Positions 17,585 to 25,768 of a stretch of DNA of 64,000 nt are shown piece by piece. Position 1 is the first letter of the stretch. Every line of letters starts with the position of its first letter. The DNA comes from Treponema sp. (lineage in GTDB: Bacteria; Spirochaetota; Spirochaetia; Treponematales; Treponemataceae), in NCBI GenBank assembly GCA_022510845.1, contig JAFLSR010000007.1, forward strand, positions 1 through 64,000. Reading direction: 5' to 3'. Made by a program: the position numbers and the translations under genes. Below the pieces are notes generated by a model that saw only the letters and a program-made list of their open reading frames with translations, ran no database searches and was not told where the DNA came from.

Positions 17585-20499
17585 TCTTTTACAAACACGC
17601 CCGTGTGGGATTTTTCGTTTTTCGCCAATTCTTCCGGAGTGCCGCAGCCGACAATCGTTCCGCCTCCGCCCCCTCCTTCAGGTCCCAAATCGATTATGTA
17701 GTCCGCCTGGCAAATCACGTCGAGATTGTGCTCAATCATCACGACGGAATTTCCCTGATCCACCAGACGCTGAATCACCTGCATCAACTGCTTCACGTCA
17801 AAGAAGTGCAGCCCCGTAGTAGGCTCGTCCAAAATGTAAAGCGTCCTTCCAGTGGAAACCTTCGAAAGCTCGTTGGCAAGCTTCACGCGCTGTGCTTCGC
17901 CTCCGCTCAAAGTGAGCGCGGATTGCCCAAGTTCGATGTAGCCAAGCCCCACGGATTTGAGCGTCTCCAATTTGCGCGCGATGTGCGGAATCGAAGCGAA
18001 AAAGTCGCAGGCTTCCTCAACGGTCATTTTCAAAACATCGCTTATGCTTTTCCCCTTGTACAGCACGTCCAGCGTCTCGCGGTTGAACCTCCTTCCGCGG
18101 CACACGTCGCATTGGATGTAAACGTTCGGAAGGAAATTCATCTCAATCGTGATTGTGCCCGCGCCCTCGCAGTTTTCGCAGCGTCCGCCCTTTACGTTGA
18201 AGCTGAATCGCCCCGGCAAATATCCGCGCGCCTTCGATTCAGGAAGCGAAGCGAACAGGTCGCGGATTGAATTGAACACGCCGATGTAAGTCACTGGGTT
18301 CGAGCGCGGCGTTCGCCCGATGGGGCTTTGGTCGATGTTGATTACCTTGTCAATCGCGGAAAGCCCTTCAACTTTGTCGCATACCCCCATGGGGTATCTC
18401 GTGCGCATCGTCTTGTTGCTCGCGGCGGGGTACAGTATTTCTCCGAGCAGCGTGGACTTTCCGCTGCCCGAAACTCCGGTGATGCAAGTGAAAACTCCGA
18501 GCGGAATATCAACGTCAACATTTTTCAGATTGTGCTCGCGCGCGCCGCGGATTCTGATTGAATTCCCGTTGCCGCTCCTGCGGGCTTTTGGGATTTCCAT
18601 TTTTATCGCGCCGGAAAGATACTGCCCGGTAACGCTCTGCTTCACGGTCATCACCTGCTTCGGAGTGCCCGCCGCGACTACGCTTCCTCCGTGAACGCCC
18701 GCCCCAGGCCCTATGTCCACAAGGTAGTCCGCCGTGCGGAGCGTCTGCTCGTCATGCTCCACCACGACAACGGTGTTGCCCAAATCCCGGAGGCGCGTTA
18801 GAGTTTCGATGAGGCGCTCATTGTCGCGCTGGTGCAATCCAATCGAAGGCTCGTCCAAAATGTACATTATTCCGGTGAGCGCGGAGCCGATTTGCGTCGC
18901 AAGCCTGATTCTCTGCGCCTCGCCTCCGCTCAAAGTGCCCGCGCTCCTGTCCAGCGTGAGGTATTCAAGCCCCACGTTCTTCAAAAAACTCAGGCGTGAC
19001 TTTATCTCCTTCATCACCTGCGAAGCGATTTGAAGTTGTGTCTGCGTGAATTTTATCCTTTCAAAAAAATCGATTGACTCCGAAACCGAAAGCGCGGAAA
19101 GTTCGATGATGTTCTTGTTCCAAACGGTCACGCCCAAAGCCTCGGGCCTTAGGCGTTTTCCGCCGCACGCCGAGCAAACTTTGTGCACCATGAATTTTTC
19201 AAGCGAAGTGCGCTGCGCGTCTCCCCAAGCCTCGATGTACTTGCGGCGCATTTCGGCAAAGAGTCCGCGCCAAGGCTCGTTGTATTCCGAAAAGCCGCTT
19301 CCGCTCTGCTTTTTGTAAATCCAGTGAATCGGCTTGTCCGAGCCGTTTGCCAAAACATCGAACTGCTTTTGAGTCAAATCCTGAATCGGAGTGTCGAGCG
19401 AAAATCCGTATGCGTCCGCCAAAGCCTGGAAACGGCAGGCGTTCCACTGCGACGTCGGGTTGAAAGGCGCGATTCCGTGCTCGTTGAAACTTTTCGATTT
19501 GTCGGGAATCATCAAGTCCAAATCGAATTCCATTTTTTCGCCGAGACCGGTGCATTCGGGGCACGCGCCGAACGGATTGTTAAAAGAAAAAAGGCGCGGC
19601 TGCAAATCGGGAATAGAAATTCCGCAGTCGGGGCAGGCGTTCTTTTGGCTGAAAAAAACTTCGTCCTCGATGTAGTCCTTGGAAGTGTCCACATTCGCGC
19701 CGCTCGCAGCCAAATCCGAAATTATCTTTTCGTAGCCCTCTTGCGACTTTTCGATTCGGCGCAGGACGATGATGATTCCGTTCGCGGCGTTCAGCGCGGT
19801 TTCGATTGATTCGGCGACGCGTTTCTGCGCGCCATCCTTCAAGACCACCCTGTCCACCACAAGTTCAATCGTATGTTTTTTCTGCTTGTCGAGTTTCGGA
19901 ACGTCATCCAAGTCCGCCATGATTCCGTCCACTCTCGCGCGCGCGAACCCCGCCTTTTTCGCGTCCTCAAAAATTTTCTGGTGCTCGCCTTTCTTCCCTC
20001 GGACGGACGGCGCGAGTATCGTAAGCTTCGTTCCTTTTTGCCATGAAAAAATCGTGTCGATGATTTGGTCAACGCTCTGCTCGTTGATTTCGCGTCCGCA
20101 ATTCGGGCAGTGCGCCTTTCCCACGCGGGCGAAAAGCAGGCGATAATAATCGTAGATTTCAGTCACAGTGCCCACGGTGGAACGCGGATTGTTGTGTGTG
20201 GTCTTCTGTTCGATTGAAATCGCGGGAGAAAGCCCTTCAATCAAATCCACGTCGGGCTTGTCCATTGTCCCCAAAAACTGCCTCGCATAACTCGAAAGGC
20301 TTTCCATGTAGCGGCGCTGCCCTTCCGCAAAAAGCGTGTCGAACGCGAGCGAACTTTTTCCGCTGCCGGAAAGCCCCGAAATGACGACAAGCCGATTCCG
20401 CGGCAAATCGATGCTGATGTTCTTCAGATTGTGCTCGCGCGCGCCGCGGATTTTGATGACCTGACCTTCAGGCGGGAAAATGTTTTTGTTTGAAGACAT
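17566..20499 (-). CDS. uvrA: Excinuclease ABC subunit A
   Basis: 977-aa DNA-damage sensor of nucleotide excision repair. Two ABC ATPase halves are visible: Walker [13 protein letters not shown] near residue 44 and [12 protein letters not shown] near 670. Signatures LSGGEAQR occur twice. Zinc-finger Cys pairs are CPDC...CPEC (about 288-316) and CENC...CDVC (about 768-795). Also present are the insertion-domain signature [14 protein letters not shown] and [17 protein letters not shown]. The length is slightly over the usual ~940. The promoter is leaderless type. lptD is overlapped downstream. Confidence 0.97.
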   Translation of the reverse strand: MSSNKNIFPPEGQVIKIRGAREHNLKNISIDLPRNRLVVISGLSGSGKSSLAFDTLFAEGQRRYMESLSSYARQFLGTMDKPDVDLIEGLSPAISIEQKTTHNNPRSTVGTVTEIYDYYRLLFARVGKAHCPNCGREINEQSVDQIIDTIFSWQKGTKLTILAPSVRGKKGEHQKIFEDAKKAGFARARVDGIMADLDDVPKLDKQKKHTIELVVDRVVLKDGAQKRVAESIETALNAANGIIIVLRRIEKSQEGYEKIISDLAASGANVDTSKDYIEDEVFFSQKNACPDCGISIPDLQPRLFSFNNPFGACPECTGLGEKMEFDLDLMIPDKSKSFNEHGIAPFNPTSQWNACRFQALADAYGFSLDTPIQDLTQKQFDVLANGSDKPIHWIYKKQSGSGFSEYNEPWRGLFAEMRRKYIEAWGDAQRTSLEKFMVHKVCSACGGKRLRPEALGVTVWNKNIIELSALSVSESIDFFERIKFTQTQLQIASQVMKEIKSRLSFLKNVGLEYLTLDRSAGTLSGGEAQRIRLATQIGSALTGIMYILDEPSIGLHQRDNERLIETLTRLRDLGNTVVVVEHDEQTLRTADYLVDIGPGAGVHGGSVVAAGTPKQVMTVKQSVTGQYLSGAIKMEIPKARRSGNGNSIRIRGAREHNLKNVDVDIPLGVFTCITGVSGSGKSTLLGEILYPAASNKTMRTRYPMGVCDKVEGLSAIDKVINIDQSPIGRTPRSNPVTYIGVFNSIRDLFASLPESKARGYLPGRFSFNVKGGRCENCEGAGTITIEMNFLPNVYIQCDVCRGRRFNRETLDVLYKGKSISDVLKMTVEEACDFFASIPHIARKLETLKSVGLGYIELGQSALTLSGGEAQRVKLANELSKVSTGRTLYILDEPTTGLHFFDVKQLMQVIQRLVDQGNSVVMIEHNLDVICQADYIIDLGPEGGGGGGTIVGCGTPEELAKNEKSHTGVFVKEWLEKD
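18381..18397. repeat. ATACCCC-CAT-GGGGTAT palindrome within uvrA
   Basis: A perfect 7-bp inverted repeat with a 3-nt centre inside the coding sequence. It resembles two longer intergenic palindromes at 52361 and 58694. Confidence 0.4.
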
Positions 20500-20505
20500 G
20501 CGCCT

Positions 20506-20534
20506 ATTCTAGCAAAAAAAGTGGAAAAAATCAA
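20506..20534 (-). promoter_or_regulatory. Promoter of uvrA, leaderless
   Basis: Minus strand: TTGATT (20534-20529), 17-bp spacer, TAGAAT (20511-20506), then 6 nt to the ATG. No obvious SOS operator was recognised. Confidence 0.85.
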
Positions 20535-20621
20535 GTAAGGTCTTTTTTTTGAAGCCCCTTGCGGAGGCGAAAATTTGTGTTCCTCTATGAAACACACCCC
20601 GCGCTTATTGCGCACTTCCGT

Positions 20622-20933
20622 TCACCCCCAGTCGCCCATTACGATTTCTTCCACGGATTTTTGAATCTTTTCCACGAGCGCGCGCCTTTTTCTGAAATCC
20701 TCGTCAGAAAAAAGCGTCGCATCCTGCGCGTCCAAAAACAGCAGGAATGGGCGCACTTCAAGCGCGCGGGCAATCTTTTCAATCATCTCTATCGAAGGAA
20801 ATTTCTGCCCGATTTCGATTTGCCCGATGTAGTTTGTCGAAGTCTCGCAGAGTTCGGCGAGACGCATTTGTGAGACTTTCCGCTCTTTGCGCAGACGCTT
20901 TAAGTTAGTAATGAAAATATGCCGTAAGTCCAT
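20622..20933 (-). CDS. XRE-family helix-turn-helix regulator
   Basis: 103 aa. Residues 5-60 form an XRE/Cro-CI helix-turn-helix: LKRLRKERKVSQMRLAEL, TSTNYIGQIEIG, FPSIEMIEKIARAL. A short C-terminal acidic helix follows. The ATG at 20933 is preferred over an upstream in-frame GTG (20954) that would overlap the promoter. The gene is divergent from an outer-membrane-protein gene, and the two -35 boxes overlap, so it may regulate itself and that gene; this is inference. Confidence 0.85.
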   Translation of the reverse strand: MDLRHIFITNLKRLRKERKVSQMRLAELCETSTNYIGQIEIGQKFPSIEMIEKIARALEVRPFLLFLDAQDATLFSDEDFRKRRALVEKIQKSVEEIVMGDWG

Positions 20934-20941
20934 AAAAAAAT

Positions 20942-20971
20942 ATGCTATTAGCACATAAAATCTATTGACAA
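20942..20971 (-). promoter_or_regulatory. Promoter of the XRE regulator
   Basis: Minus strand: TTGTCA (20971-20966), 18-bp spacer, TAGCAT (20947-20942), then 8 nt to the ATG. The -35 box overlaps the divergent TTGACA at 20965-20970. Confidence 0.6.
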
Positions 20972-20993
20972 TGCACTAAAAGTATATTAAAAT
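20965..20993 (+). promoter_or_regulatory. Promoter of the outer-membrane-protein gene
   Basis: Consensus TTGACA (20965-20970), 17-bp spacer, TAAAAT (20988-20993). The transcript should begin near 21000, right at a large stem-loop. Confidence 0.8.
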
Positions 20994-21000
20994 CATCTAC

Positions 21001-21045
21001 AATATCAATATTTTATTCACTTCTGGTAAATAAAATATTGATATT
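21001..21045 (+). promoter_or_regulatory. 5'-terminal mRNA stem-loop / operator candidate
   Basis: Perfect 17-bp inverted repeat: AATATCAATATTTTATT (21001-21017) and its reverse complement (21029-21045), with an 11-nt loop. It sits at the predicted 5' end of the outer-membrane-protein mRNA. It could act as an RNA stability element or a dimeric repressor site. Confidence 0.7.
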
Positions 21046-21091
21046 CTCGTGGGAATCGCAAAAGATTCTTTACACCACAAGGAGGAGTTTT

Positions 21092-21769
21092 ATGAAAAAG
21101 GCCTTGGTTTTAGTAGCGGCGGTTGCGCTTTGCGGACAAATCGCATTCGCGGAAAAGGTCGCAGAATTGGGCGTAAAAGGCGGATTGCTTTTGAACGCGG
21201 GAACGAAATTCATTAATGAACCTGATGAGGAATATAGCGATTATAAAAAAATGGCGCTTGGCGGCGACATCGGAATCTTCGGACACTTCGGAATCGCAGA
21301 AATCGGAAGCGGTACAATTTCACTTCAGCCGGAACTGTTCTTTTCTTTTGGAAACGGCGTAAAATACGAAGAGAAGGTTGAGGTCTTTGACGACACCGTC
21401 ACTTTTACTCAAAAATTTAAATATACCAGCCTCGACCTCGCGCTCCTTGTTGGCTATGACATCCCCGTGGGAAAGGCAAGAATCACTCCGTTTGTAGGAC
21501 CAAAACTTGGAATCCCTATTGGCAAGATGAAAAGCACTTTTGAGGTTGACATTGACGGAACAAAGGAAACGGAGAAAACTGAAATGGCTACTATGTCTAC
21601 TCTCGGCGTGGATTTCGGCGTAGGCTTTGCCATTCCGCTCGGAAGCTTCGTGCTTGGTGGCGACATCCGCTACGGAATAGACTACAAACTGAAACCAAGC
21701 AATGCGATTGACGAAGGTATCCGCCGCGGCGCGTTGGGCATCAACGTCACGGCAGGATACCGCTTCTAG
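21092..21769 (+). CDS. Outer-membrane beta-barrel protein
   Basis: 225 aa. Signal peptide at residues 1-21 (MKKALVLVAAVALCGQIAFA), then alternating amphipathic strands typical of a small OMP barrel (PF13505/PF13568-like): ELGVKGGLLLN, GEIGIFGHFGIAEIGSG-type strands, SLDLALLVGYDIP and a terminal strand GINVTAGYRF ending in Phe, the usual barrel-insertion signal. The function is unknown. ATG 21092 follows a strong AAGGAGG SD. The leader starts with a 17-bp hairpin, and the divergent XRE gene is a candidate regulator. Confidence 0.8.
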   Translation: MKKALVLVAAVALCGQIAFAEKVAELGVKGGLLLNAGTKFINEPDEEYSDYKKMALGGDIGIFGHFGIAEIGSGTISLQPELFFSFGNGVKYEEKVEVFDDTVTFTQKFKYTSLDLALLVGYDIPVGKARITPFVGPKLGIPIGKMKSTFEVDIDGTKETEKTEMATMSTLGVDFGVGFAIPLGSFVLGGDIRYGIDYKLKPSNAIDEGIRRGALGINVTAGYRF

Positions 21770-21805
21770 GCATTCAGCGGGAAAACGGCAAAACCTCCTT
21801 TAATT

Positions 21806-21980
21806 TTAAGCAGTGAAGAAAGTTCGCTGGAAACTTCGCCTTACGGCTTGTTGCGAGAACAACTTTCGAACTGCTTAAAACGCCGTTTTGCAACGAAGTG
21901 AAAAACGGCAATAAATAAGCGAGTTTCTGCAAGAAACTCGGATTAAAATCAGCCACACTATTTTTGTGGCTGATTTTAAA
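21806..21980 (+). repeat. Mosaic hairpin element, copy 5 (H1-H2-link-H3-H4)
   Basis: All four modules are present. H1 outer arms are TTAAGCAGT / ACTGCTTAA with extra inner sequence. H2 is GCCGTTTT...AAAACGGC. The link is AATAAATAAGCGAG. H3 is GAGTTTC...GAAACTC. H4 is TTAAAATCAGCCACA / complement around a 7-nt loop. It lies downstream of the outer-membrane-protein gene. Confidence 0.8.
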
Positions 21981-22003
21981 TGTCCTGCCGTTTTCCTCGC
22001 TTC

Positions 22004-22050
22004 ATTTAAAAAGAAAGGCGGCGCAATCTGCGCCGCCTTTCTTTTTAAAT
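22004..22050. terminator. Bidirectional terminator-like hairpin with a 22-bp perfect stem
   Basis: The left arm ATTTAAAAAGAAA + GGCGGCGCA (22004-22025) pairs perfectly with 22029-22050 around a 3-nt loop. T-rich and A-rich flanks make it symmetric. It is probably the terminator for the outer-membrane-protein transcript. Confidence 0.8.
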
Positions 22051-22082
22051 ATACGCGCTTTAGTTTCGTATATTCTCTCGCA

Positions 22083-22234
22083 GTGAAACACTTTGTTCCA
22101 CGGTGAGAAATTCTTTGTTTCTCGGCGCGAAACATTTTGTTTCTTAACGTGAAATTCTTTGTTTCACGCCGAGAAATAAAATGTTTCCTGTTGTGAAACC
22201 ATTTGTTTCGTTCAATGGAACTCGCTGTTTCCCG
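22083..22234. repeat. Seven-unit, ~22-bp GAAA/TTTC array
   Basis: Seven adjacent imperfect units, each G(T/A)GAAA-N6/7-TGTTTC, start near 22083, 22103, 22125, 22149, 22171, 22193 and 22215. Two units are near-perfect palindromes with compensating letters (GAGAAA/TTTCTC and GTGAAA/TTTCAC). Each TTTC can pair with the GAAA on either side, 7 nt away. No gene overlaps. A partial H4 arm follows at 22236-22261. Confidence 0.8.
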
Positions 22235-22304
22235 AAATTGAAATTGACGCACTATTTATGCGCAAAACCCGCTTGTGCATCGTCGTTTTCTCACTTCGTT
22301 TTTT

Positions 22305-22447
22305 GACAGTGAAGAAAGTTTCAACTTTCGAACTGTCAAAAATGCCGTTTCGCAGTGAAACGAGAAACGGCAGTCGATGAACGAGAATTTCCTTTCATGG
22401 AAATTCTCGAAATTAAAATTGACGCATTATTTATGCGTCAATTTTAA
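22305..22447 (+). repeat. Mosaic hairpin element, copy 6 (complete H1-H2-link-H3-H4)
   Basis: H1 arms are GACAGT (22305-22310) and ACTGTC (22332-22337). H2 is GCCGTTTC (22344-22351) and GAAACGGC (22364-22371). The link is AGTCGATGAACGAG. H3 is CGAGAATTTCC (22382-22392) and its complement (22399-22409). H4 is TTAAAATTGACGCA (22413-22426) and its complement (22434-22447) with a 7-nt loop. It ends 6 bp before the cdd -35 region. Confidence 0.85.
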
Positions 22448-22453
22448 ACACAC

Positions 22454-22482
22454 TTCCATTTTTCGCGAAAATCTGTTATAAT
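22454..22482 (+). promoter_or_regulatory. Promoter of cdd, leaderless
   Basis: Weak -35 TTCCAT (22454-22459), 17-bp spacer, TATAAT (22477-22482). The ATG at 22489 follows after 6 nt. Confidence 0.75.
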
Positions 22483-22488
22483 GGAAAA

Positions 22489-22917
22489 ATGACAGAACCA
22501 CAAAAATCCGCGCTCCTTTCAAAGGCGCACGAAATGCTGAACTTTTCCTACACGCCCTATTCCGGCTTCAAAGTGGGGGCTGCGCTGCTCTGCAAAAGCG
22601 GAAAGATTTTCGGCGGCTGCAACATCGAAAACGCGGCGTATTCCCCCTCGAACTGCGCGGAGCGCACGGCGTTTTTCAGCGCGGTCTCTTCGGGCGAGCG
22701 CGAATTCGAGGCGATTGCGGTCGTGGGCGGCGAGAACGGAATCGTAAAGGACTTCTGCCCGCCGTGCGGAGTGTGCAGGCAAGTGATGATGGAATTCTGC
22801 GACGCGAAATCATTCAAGATAATTCTACAAGACGGAAGCGGACACACAAAAGAGTTTTCGCTTGAAGAGATTCTTCCCGAAGGTTTCGGCGCGAAAAATT
22901 TACAAGGTGGAAAATAA
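22489..22917 (+). CDS. cdd: Cytidine deaminase
   Basis: 142-aa zinc enzyme deaminating cytidine/deoxycytidine to uridine in pyrimidine salvage. Both zinc motifs are present: CAERTA (Cys plus catalytic Glu, about residue 55) and PPCGVCRQ (about 88). SYTPYSGFKVGAAL and GCNIENAAYSPSNC are family hallmarks. There is no SD and a leaderless start. The nucleoside kinase begins 2 nt after its stop, so the two form a salvage operon. Confidence 0.96.
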   Translation: MTEPQKSALLSKAHEMLNFSYTPYSGFKVGAALLCKSGKIFGGCNIENAAYSPSNCAERTAFFSAVSSGEREFEAIAVVGGENGIVKDFCPPCGVCRQVMMEFCDAKSFKIILQDGSGHTKEFSLEEILPEGFGAKNLQGGK

Positions 22918-22919
22918 GG

Positions 22920-24608
22920 ATGGACGACTACAAAATCAAAATAACCTTTCCTTCGGGAAAGACAATTCAGGCAAACCAAACAGTTTGCGCCGCCGACTTT
23001 TTGGAAGAACTCGGCGCGCCGCGCTCCGACATTTTCGCGGTGCGCGTGAACAACGAAATCTGTTCCCTGCGCCGCTCGCTCATAGTGGATTCCGTGCTGG
23101 AGCCGGTGCTCAAAACCGACAAGGACGGAAGCGAAGTCTACAGGCGGACGCTCTGCTTCGTGCTCGCTGCCGCGCTCCACAACATCGCAAGCGACAAGCA
23201 TTTGGTCATCGGGCACAGTTTGGGCTACGGCTACTACTACACCCTCCAGAACGGCGAGGAGATTTCCGACGAACTGATTTCCGCGCTCAAAGAGGAAATC
23301 GCATCGCTCGTAAAAAAGGACCTCCCGATTGAAACGCATTTCATCTCATACGACAGCGCGGTCAGGACTTTCGAATCGCTCGGGCTTACGGAAACCCGAA
23401 AAGGGATGAAATACAAGTGCCCCACGCGCGTCCAGATGAACGCGATTGTCGTGGACGAGAACGCCGAGGGCGAGCGGAGCATTTTCACGGACTTGTATTA
23501 CGGCCCGCTTTTGGTTTCCACTGGTATGCTCAAAGTGTTCGACCTGGTGAAGTACCGGAAAGGTTTTTTGCTGCGCTTTCCCACCAGCGCGAAGCCCGAC
23601 GAGATTTCCGAATTCCACGATGTCCCGGTCCTTTCCGAAACCTACGAGCGTTACAAGAACTGGGGAAAGCAAGTGGGCATTGTCACGGTGGCTTCGCTTT
23701 CGGAACTTGTGAGCAAGCGCAGGGCGAACGACTTCATCAACATAACGGAGGTCTTCCAACAACGCTGCATCAGCGAAATCGCGACGCAAATCCAAAGCCG
23801 CGGAAAGGTGCGCCTTGTTCTCATCGCAGGCCCTTCAAGTTCGGGGAAGACCACTTCCGCAAAAAAACTCGCCTTGGAACTTGAGGCAATCGGCTACAGG
23901 CCGAAAGTCATAAGTTTGGACAATTACTACGTGGGGCGAGAAAGCAATCCGAAGGACGAAAACGGAAACTACGACTATGAGTGCCTTGAGGCTTTGGACA
24001 TCGAACTGATAAACCAAAACCTTGTCGAACTCTTGGACGGAAAACTGGTGCAAATCCCAAGCTACAATTTCACTTCGGGCACGCGCGAATACAAGGGTAC
24101 GACGATGCAACTCGGCGAAAACGACATCCTGATTATGGAAGGAATCCACGGACTGAACGACCGCCTCACCCCGCTCGTCAAAAGCGAATACAAATTCAAG
24201 CTTTACCTTTCCGCGCTGACGCAACTGAACATGAACGAGCACAACCGCATTTCCACGAGCGACAACCGCCTGATTCGCCGAATCGTGCGCGACAACAATT
24301 TCCGCGGAAAGAGCGCGGCAGAAACGATTTCAATGTGGGATTCGGTGCGGCGCGGAGAGAGGCTGCACATTTTTCCGTTTCAAAACAACGCGGACGCGAT
24401 TTTGAACACCGCGCTCGACTACGAGCTTTCTGTGCTGAAAATATACGCCGAGCCTCTTTTGCGATGCATCACCCCCTCACAGCGCGAGTATTCCGAAGCG
24501 TGCCGCCTTTTGCGCTTTTTGGACACGTTCCCGCTGATTCCGGCGGAGGCAGTTCCCACCCGCTCGATTATCCGCGAGTTCATCGGAGGAAGCGCGTTCA
24601 AATACTGA
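22920..24608 (+). CDS. Nucleoside (uridine) kinase with N-terminal TGS/SAD-like domains
   Basis: 562 aa. Residues 1-65 resemble the TGS domain of threonyl-tRNA synthetase (IKITFPSGKTIQANQTVCAADFL). Residues 65-270 resemble its second additional domain (GHSLGYGYYYT). From about 295 there is a phosphoribulokinase/uridine-kinase domain: Walker A AGPSSSGKTT, VISLDNYYVGRES, IPSYNFTSGTREYKG and LIMEGIHGLND. It should phosphorylate uridine/cytidine, using the uridine produced by the adjacent deaminase. The N-terminal fusion is a known architecture; its role is unclear. Confidence 0.88.
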   Translation: MDDYKIKITFPSGKTIQANQTVCAADFLEELGAPRSDIFAVRVNNEICSLRRSLIVDSVLEPVLKTDKDGSEVYRRTLCFVLAAALHNIASDKHLVIGHSLGYGYYYTLQNGEEISDELISALKEEIASLVKKDLPIETHFISYDSAVRTFESLGLTETRKGMKYKCPTRVQMNAIVVDENAEGERSIFTDLYYGPLLVSTGMLKVFDLVKYRKGFLLRFPTSAKPDEISEFHDVPVLSETYERYKNWGKQVGIVTVASLSELVSKRRANDFINITEVFQQRCISEIATQIQSRGKVRLVLIAGPSSSGKTTSAKKLALELEAIGYRPKVISLDNYYVGRESNPKDENGNYDYECLEALDIELINQNLVELLDGKLVQIPSYNFTSGTREYKGTTMQLGENDILIMEGIHGLNDRLTPLVKSEYKFKLYLSALTQLNMNEHNRISTSDNRLIRRIVRDNNFRGKSAAETISMWDSVRRGERLHIFPFQNNADAILNTALDYELSVLKIYAEPLLRCITPSQREYSEACRLLRFLDTFPLIPAEAVPTRSIIREFIGGSAFKY

Positions 24609-24731
24609 AAGTTGAACTCCGCCGCATGAATTGCGCGGCAGATTTCAACGCCAGTTTTTGTCCTGTTGCAAAACTGCGATTCCGACGGATTGCAGGAAAT
24701 TATCATCGGCGGATGTAAAACGTGTACTTTT

Positions 24732-24739
24732 AGGAGGTG
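24732..24739 (+). promoter_or_regulatory. Strong Shine-Dalgarno of the G9-tract gene
   Basis: AGGAGGTG lies 4 nt before ATG 24744 and fixes the start. No convincing sigma70 promoter was found in the 135-bp spacer, so read-through from the kinase is possible. Confidence 0.8.
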
Positions 24740-24743
24740 CTTT

Positions 24744-25289
24744 ATGAAAAAAGCAAAAGTGGCCGCGCTGTTTGCGGCAATGGCATTGGTTTTGGCTACT
24801 GGGGGGGGGTACGCCGCTCCGAAATCTGACAACTCGGAAGTAGTCACTGTTTTTGACCCAGCAACCTACAAAAGCGGCGAGGTTGTGGAAATCAACGGCG
24901 AAAAGTACTTGAAAATCGTTTCAAAAGAAGGCGGGGTAAGGGTCATGGTTGACCCAGTAAGTCTGAAAGGCAAAAAGACATTCAGCGTGACAATCTTTGG
25001 CGCGAAGGCAGATTCTGGGCATCAAATCTCGGTTCAACTTTTGGATCTCTCTGATGGCGACAATTGGGGAAATTGGAGATGGATTTCTTTAATCAGTTCA
25101 CAGGATATTCCAGCCACGCCTACCATAAAAAGAGGAAGTGTCGCCACCGCCAAAGACAACACTTGGGATGGATTTCAGCCAAGCAAGAAAATGCTGTGCA
25201 CTGATTTCATCGTGCACGCGGAAACCTTAGGCGACTGGAAATCCCAAAGCGGCTTCACATTGTACATCGGAAAGATAACCGCCTTCTAA
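24744..25289 (+). CDS. Secreted protein with a G9 tract in the signal-peptide region
   Basis: 181 aa. The signal peptide at residues 1-25 (MKKAKVAALFAAMALVLATGGG-YAA) is encoded through nine consecutive G residues (24801-24809). The mature part is strand-rich with many Trp/Asp/Ser (LLDLSDGDNWGNWRW, WDGFQPSKKML, FTLYIGKITAF) and resembles a jelly-roll, carbohydrate-binding-like fold. I do not recognise a named family. Gain or loss of one G would shift the frame right after the signal peptide, so on/off phase variation is possible; the frame is open in this sequence. Confidence 0.75.
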   Translation: MKKAKVAALFAAMALVLATGGGYAAPKSDNSEVVTVFDPATYKSGEVVEINGEKYLKIVSKEGGVRVMVDPVSLKGKKTFSVTIFGAKADSGHQISVQLLDLSDGDNWGNWRWISLISSQDIPATPTIKRGSVATAKDNTWDGFQPSKKMLCTDFIVHAETLGDWKSQSGFTLYIGKITAF

Positions 25290-25295
25290 ACCAAC

Positions 25296-25322
25296 AAACG
25301 CCGGCGCAGTGCGTCGGCGTTT
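25296..25322. terminator. Hairpin between convergent genes
   Basis: The stem AAACGCCGGCGC / GCGTCGGCGTTT (one wobble or mismatch, 3-nt loop) lies between the secreted-protein gene and fliJ. Its A/T-rich arms suit bidirectional termination, though the T run is short. Confidence 0.65.
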
Positions 25323-25345
25323 GAAATTCTCCGCACGATTGATTT

Positions 25346-25768
25346 TCAGTTGTATTTGTAAGTGGAGATGTCGTCCAAGAATTTCGCCTCTTCTTTTTTT
25401 TGCGCGGCGTTGTGCTCTTCAAGTTTTAGTTCGCGAAGTTTTTTGAGGCGTTCTGTCTTTTGCATGGCGGCGTTGAACGCCGCGCGCTTTTCTTCGGTAA
25501 CGAGTTTCGCCTGCGCCATCTGCTCGAAAAGTTTTTCCTGCTGATATTTCACGAACGAAAAGAATTGCTGCGCTTCGGCAATCTTCGCAAAATCGCGCTC
25601 GCCCTCGCCCATCTTCTTTACGGCGGCGTATTGCTGCGCGAGCGTGTCCAAGTCGGCTTGGATTTTCGTCTCAACGCTCACGGCTTTTCCAAGTTCGATT
25701 TGAGCCTGCTCCTGCTCGTACTCTCTGAGATTCAGAAGTTGCTCAAGTTCGAATTTAAACTTCTTCAT
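25346..25768 (-). CDS. fliJ: Flagellar protein FliJ
   Basis: 140-aa, almost wholly coiled-coil protein starting MKKFKFELEQLLNLREYEQEQAQ, the typical FliJ opening. In flagellar type III export FliJ is the central stalk inside the FliI ATPase hexamer and an escort for chaperones. ATG 25768 is chosen for this conserved start; it overlaps the end of fliI by 14 nt. It is the last gene of the fliF operon, followed by a hairpin. Confidence 0.88.
   Translation of the reverse strand: MKKFKFELEQLLNLREYEQEQAQIELGKAVSVETKIQADLDTLAQQYAAVKKMGEGERDFAKIAEAQQFFSFVKYQQEKLFEQMAQAKLVTEEKRAAFNAAMQKTERLKKLRELKLEEHNAAQKKEEAKFLDDISTYKYN

Noticed and set aside
22004..22050. Attachment site or insertion-sequence end
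   Set aside because: The 22-bp perfect inverted repeat with a 3-nt loop and A/T-rich outer arms is explained by a bidirectional terminator; no transposase or target duplication was seen.
22083..22234. CRISPR array
   Set aside because: Units are contiguous with no unique spacers of 30-40 bp, they vary in sequence, and no cas genes are near.
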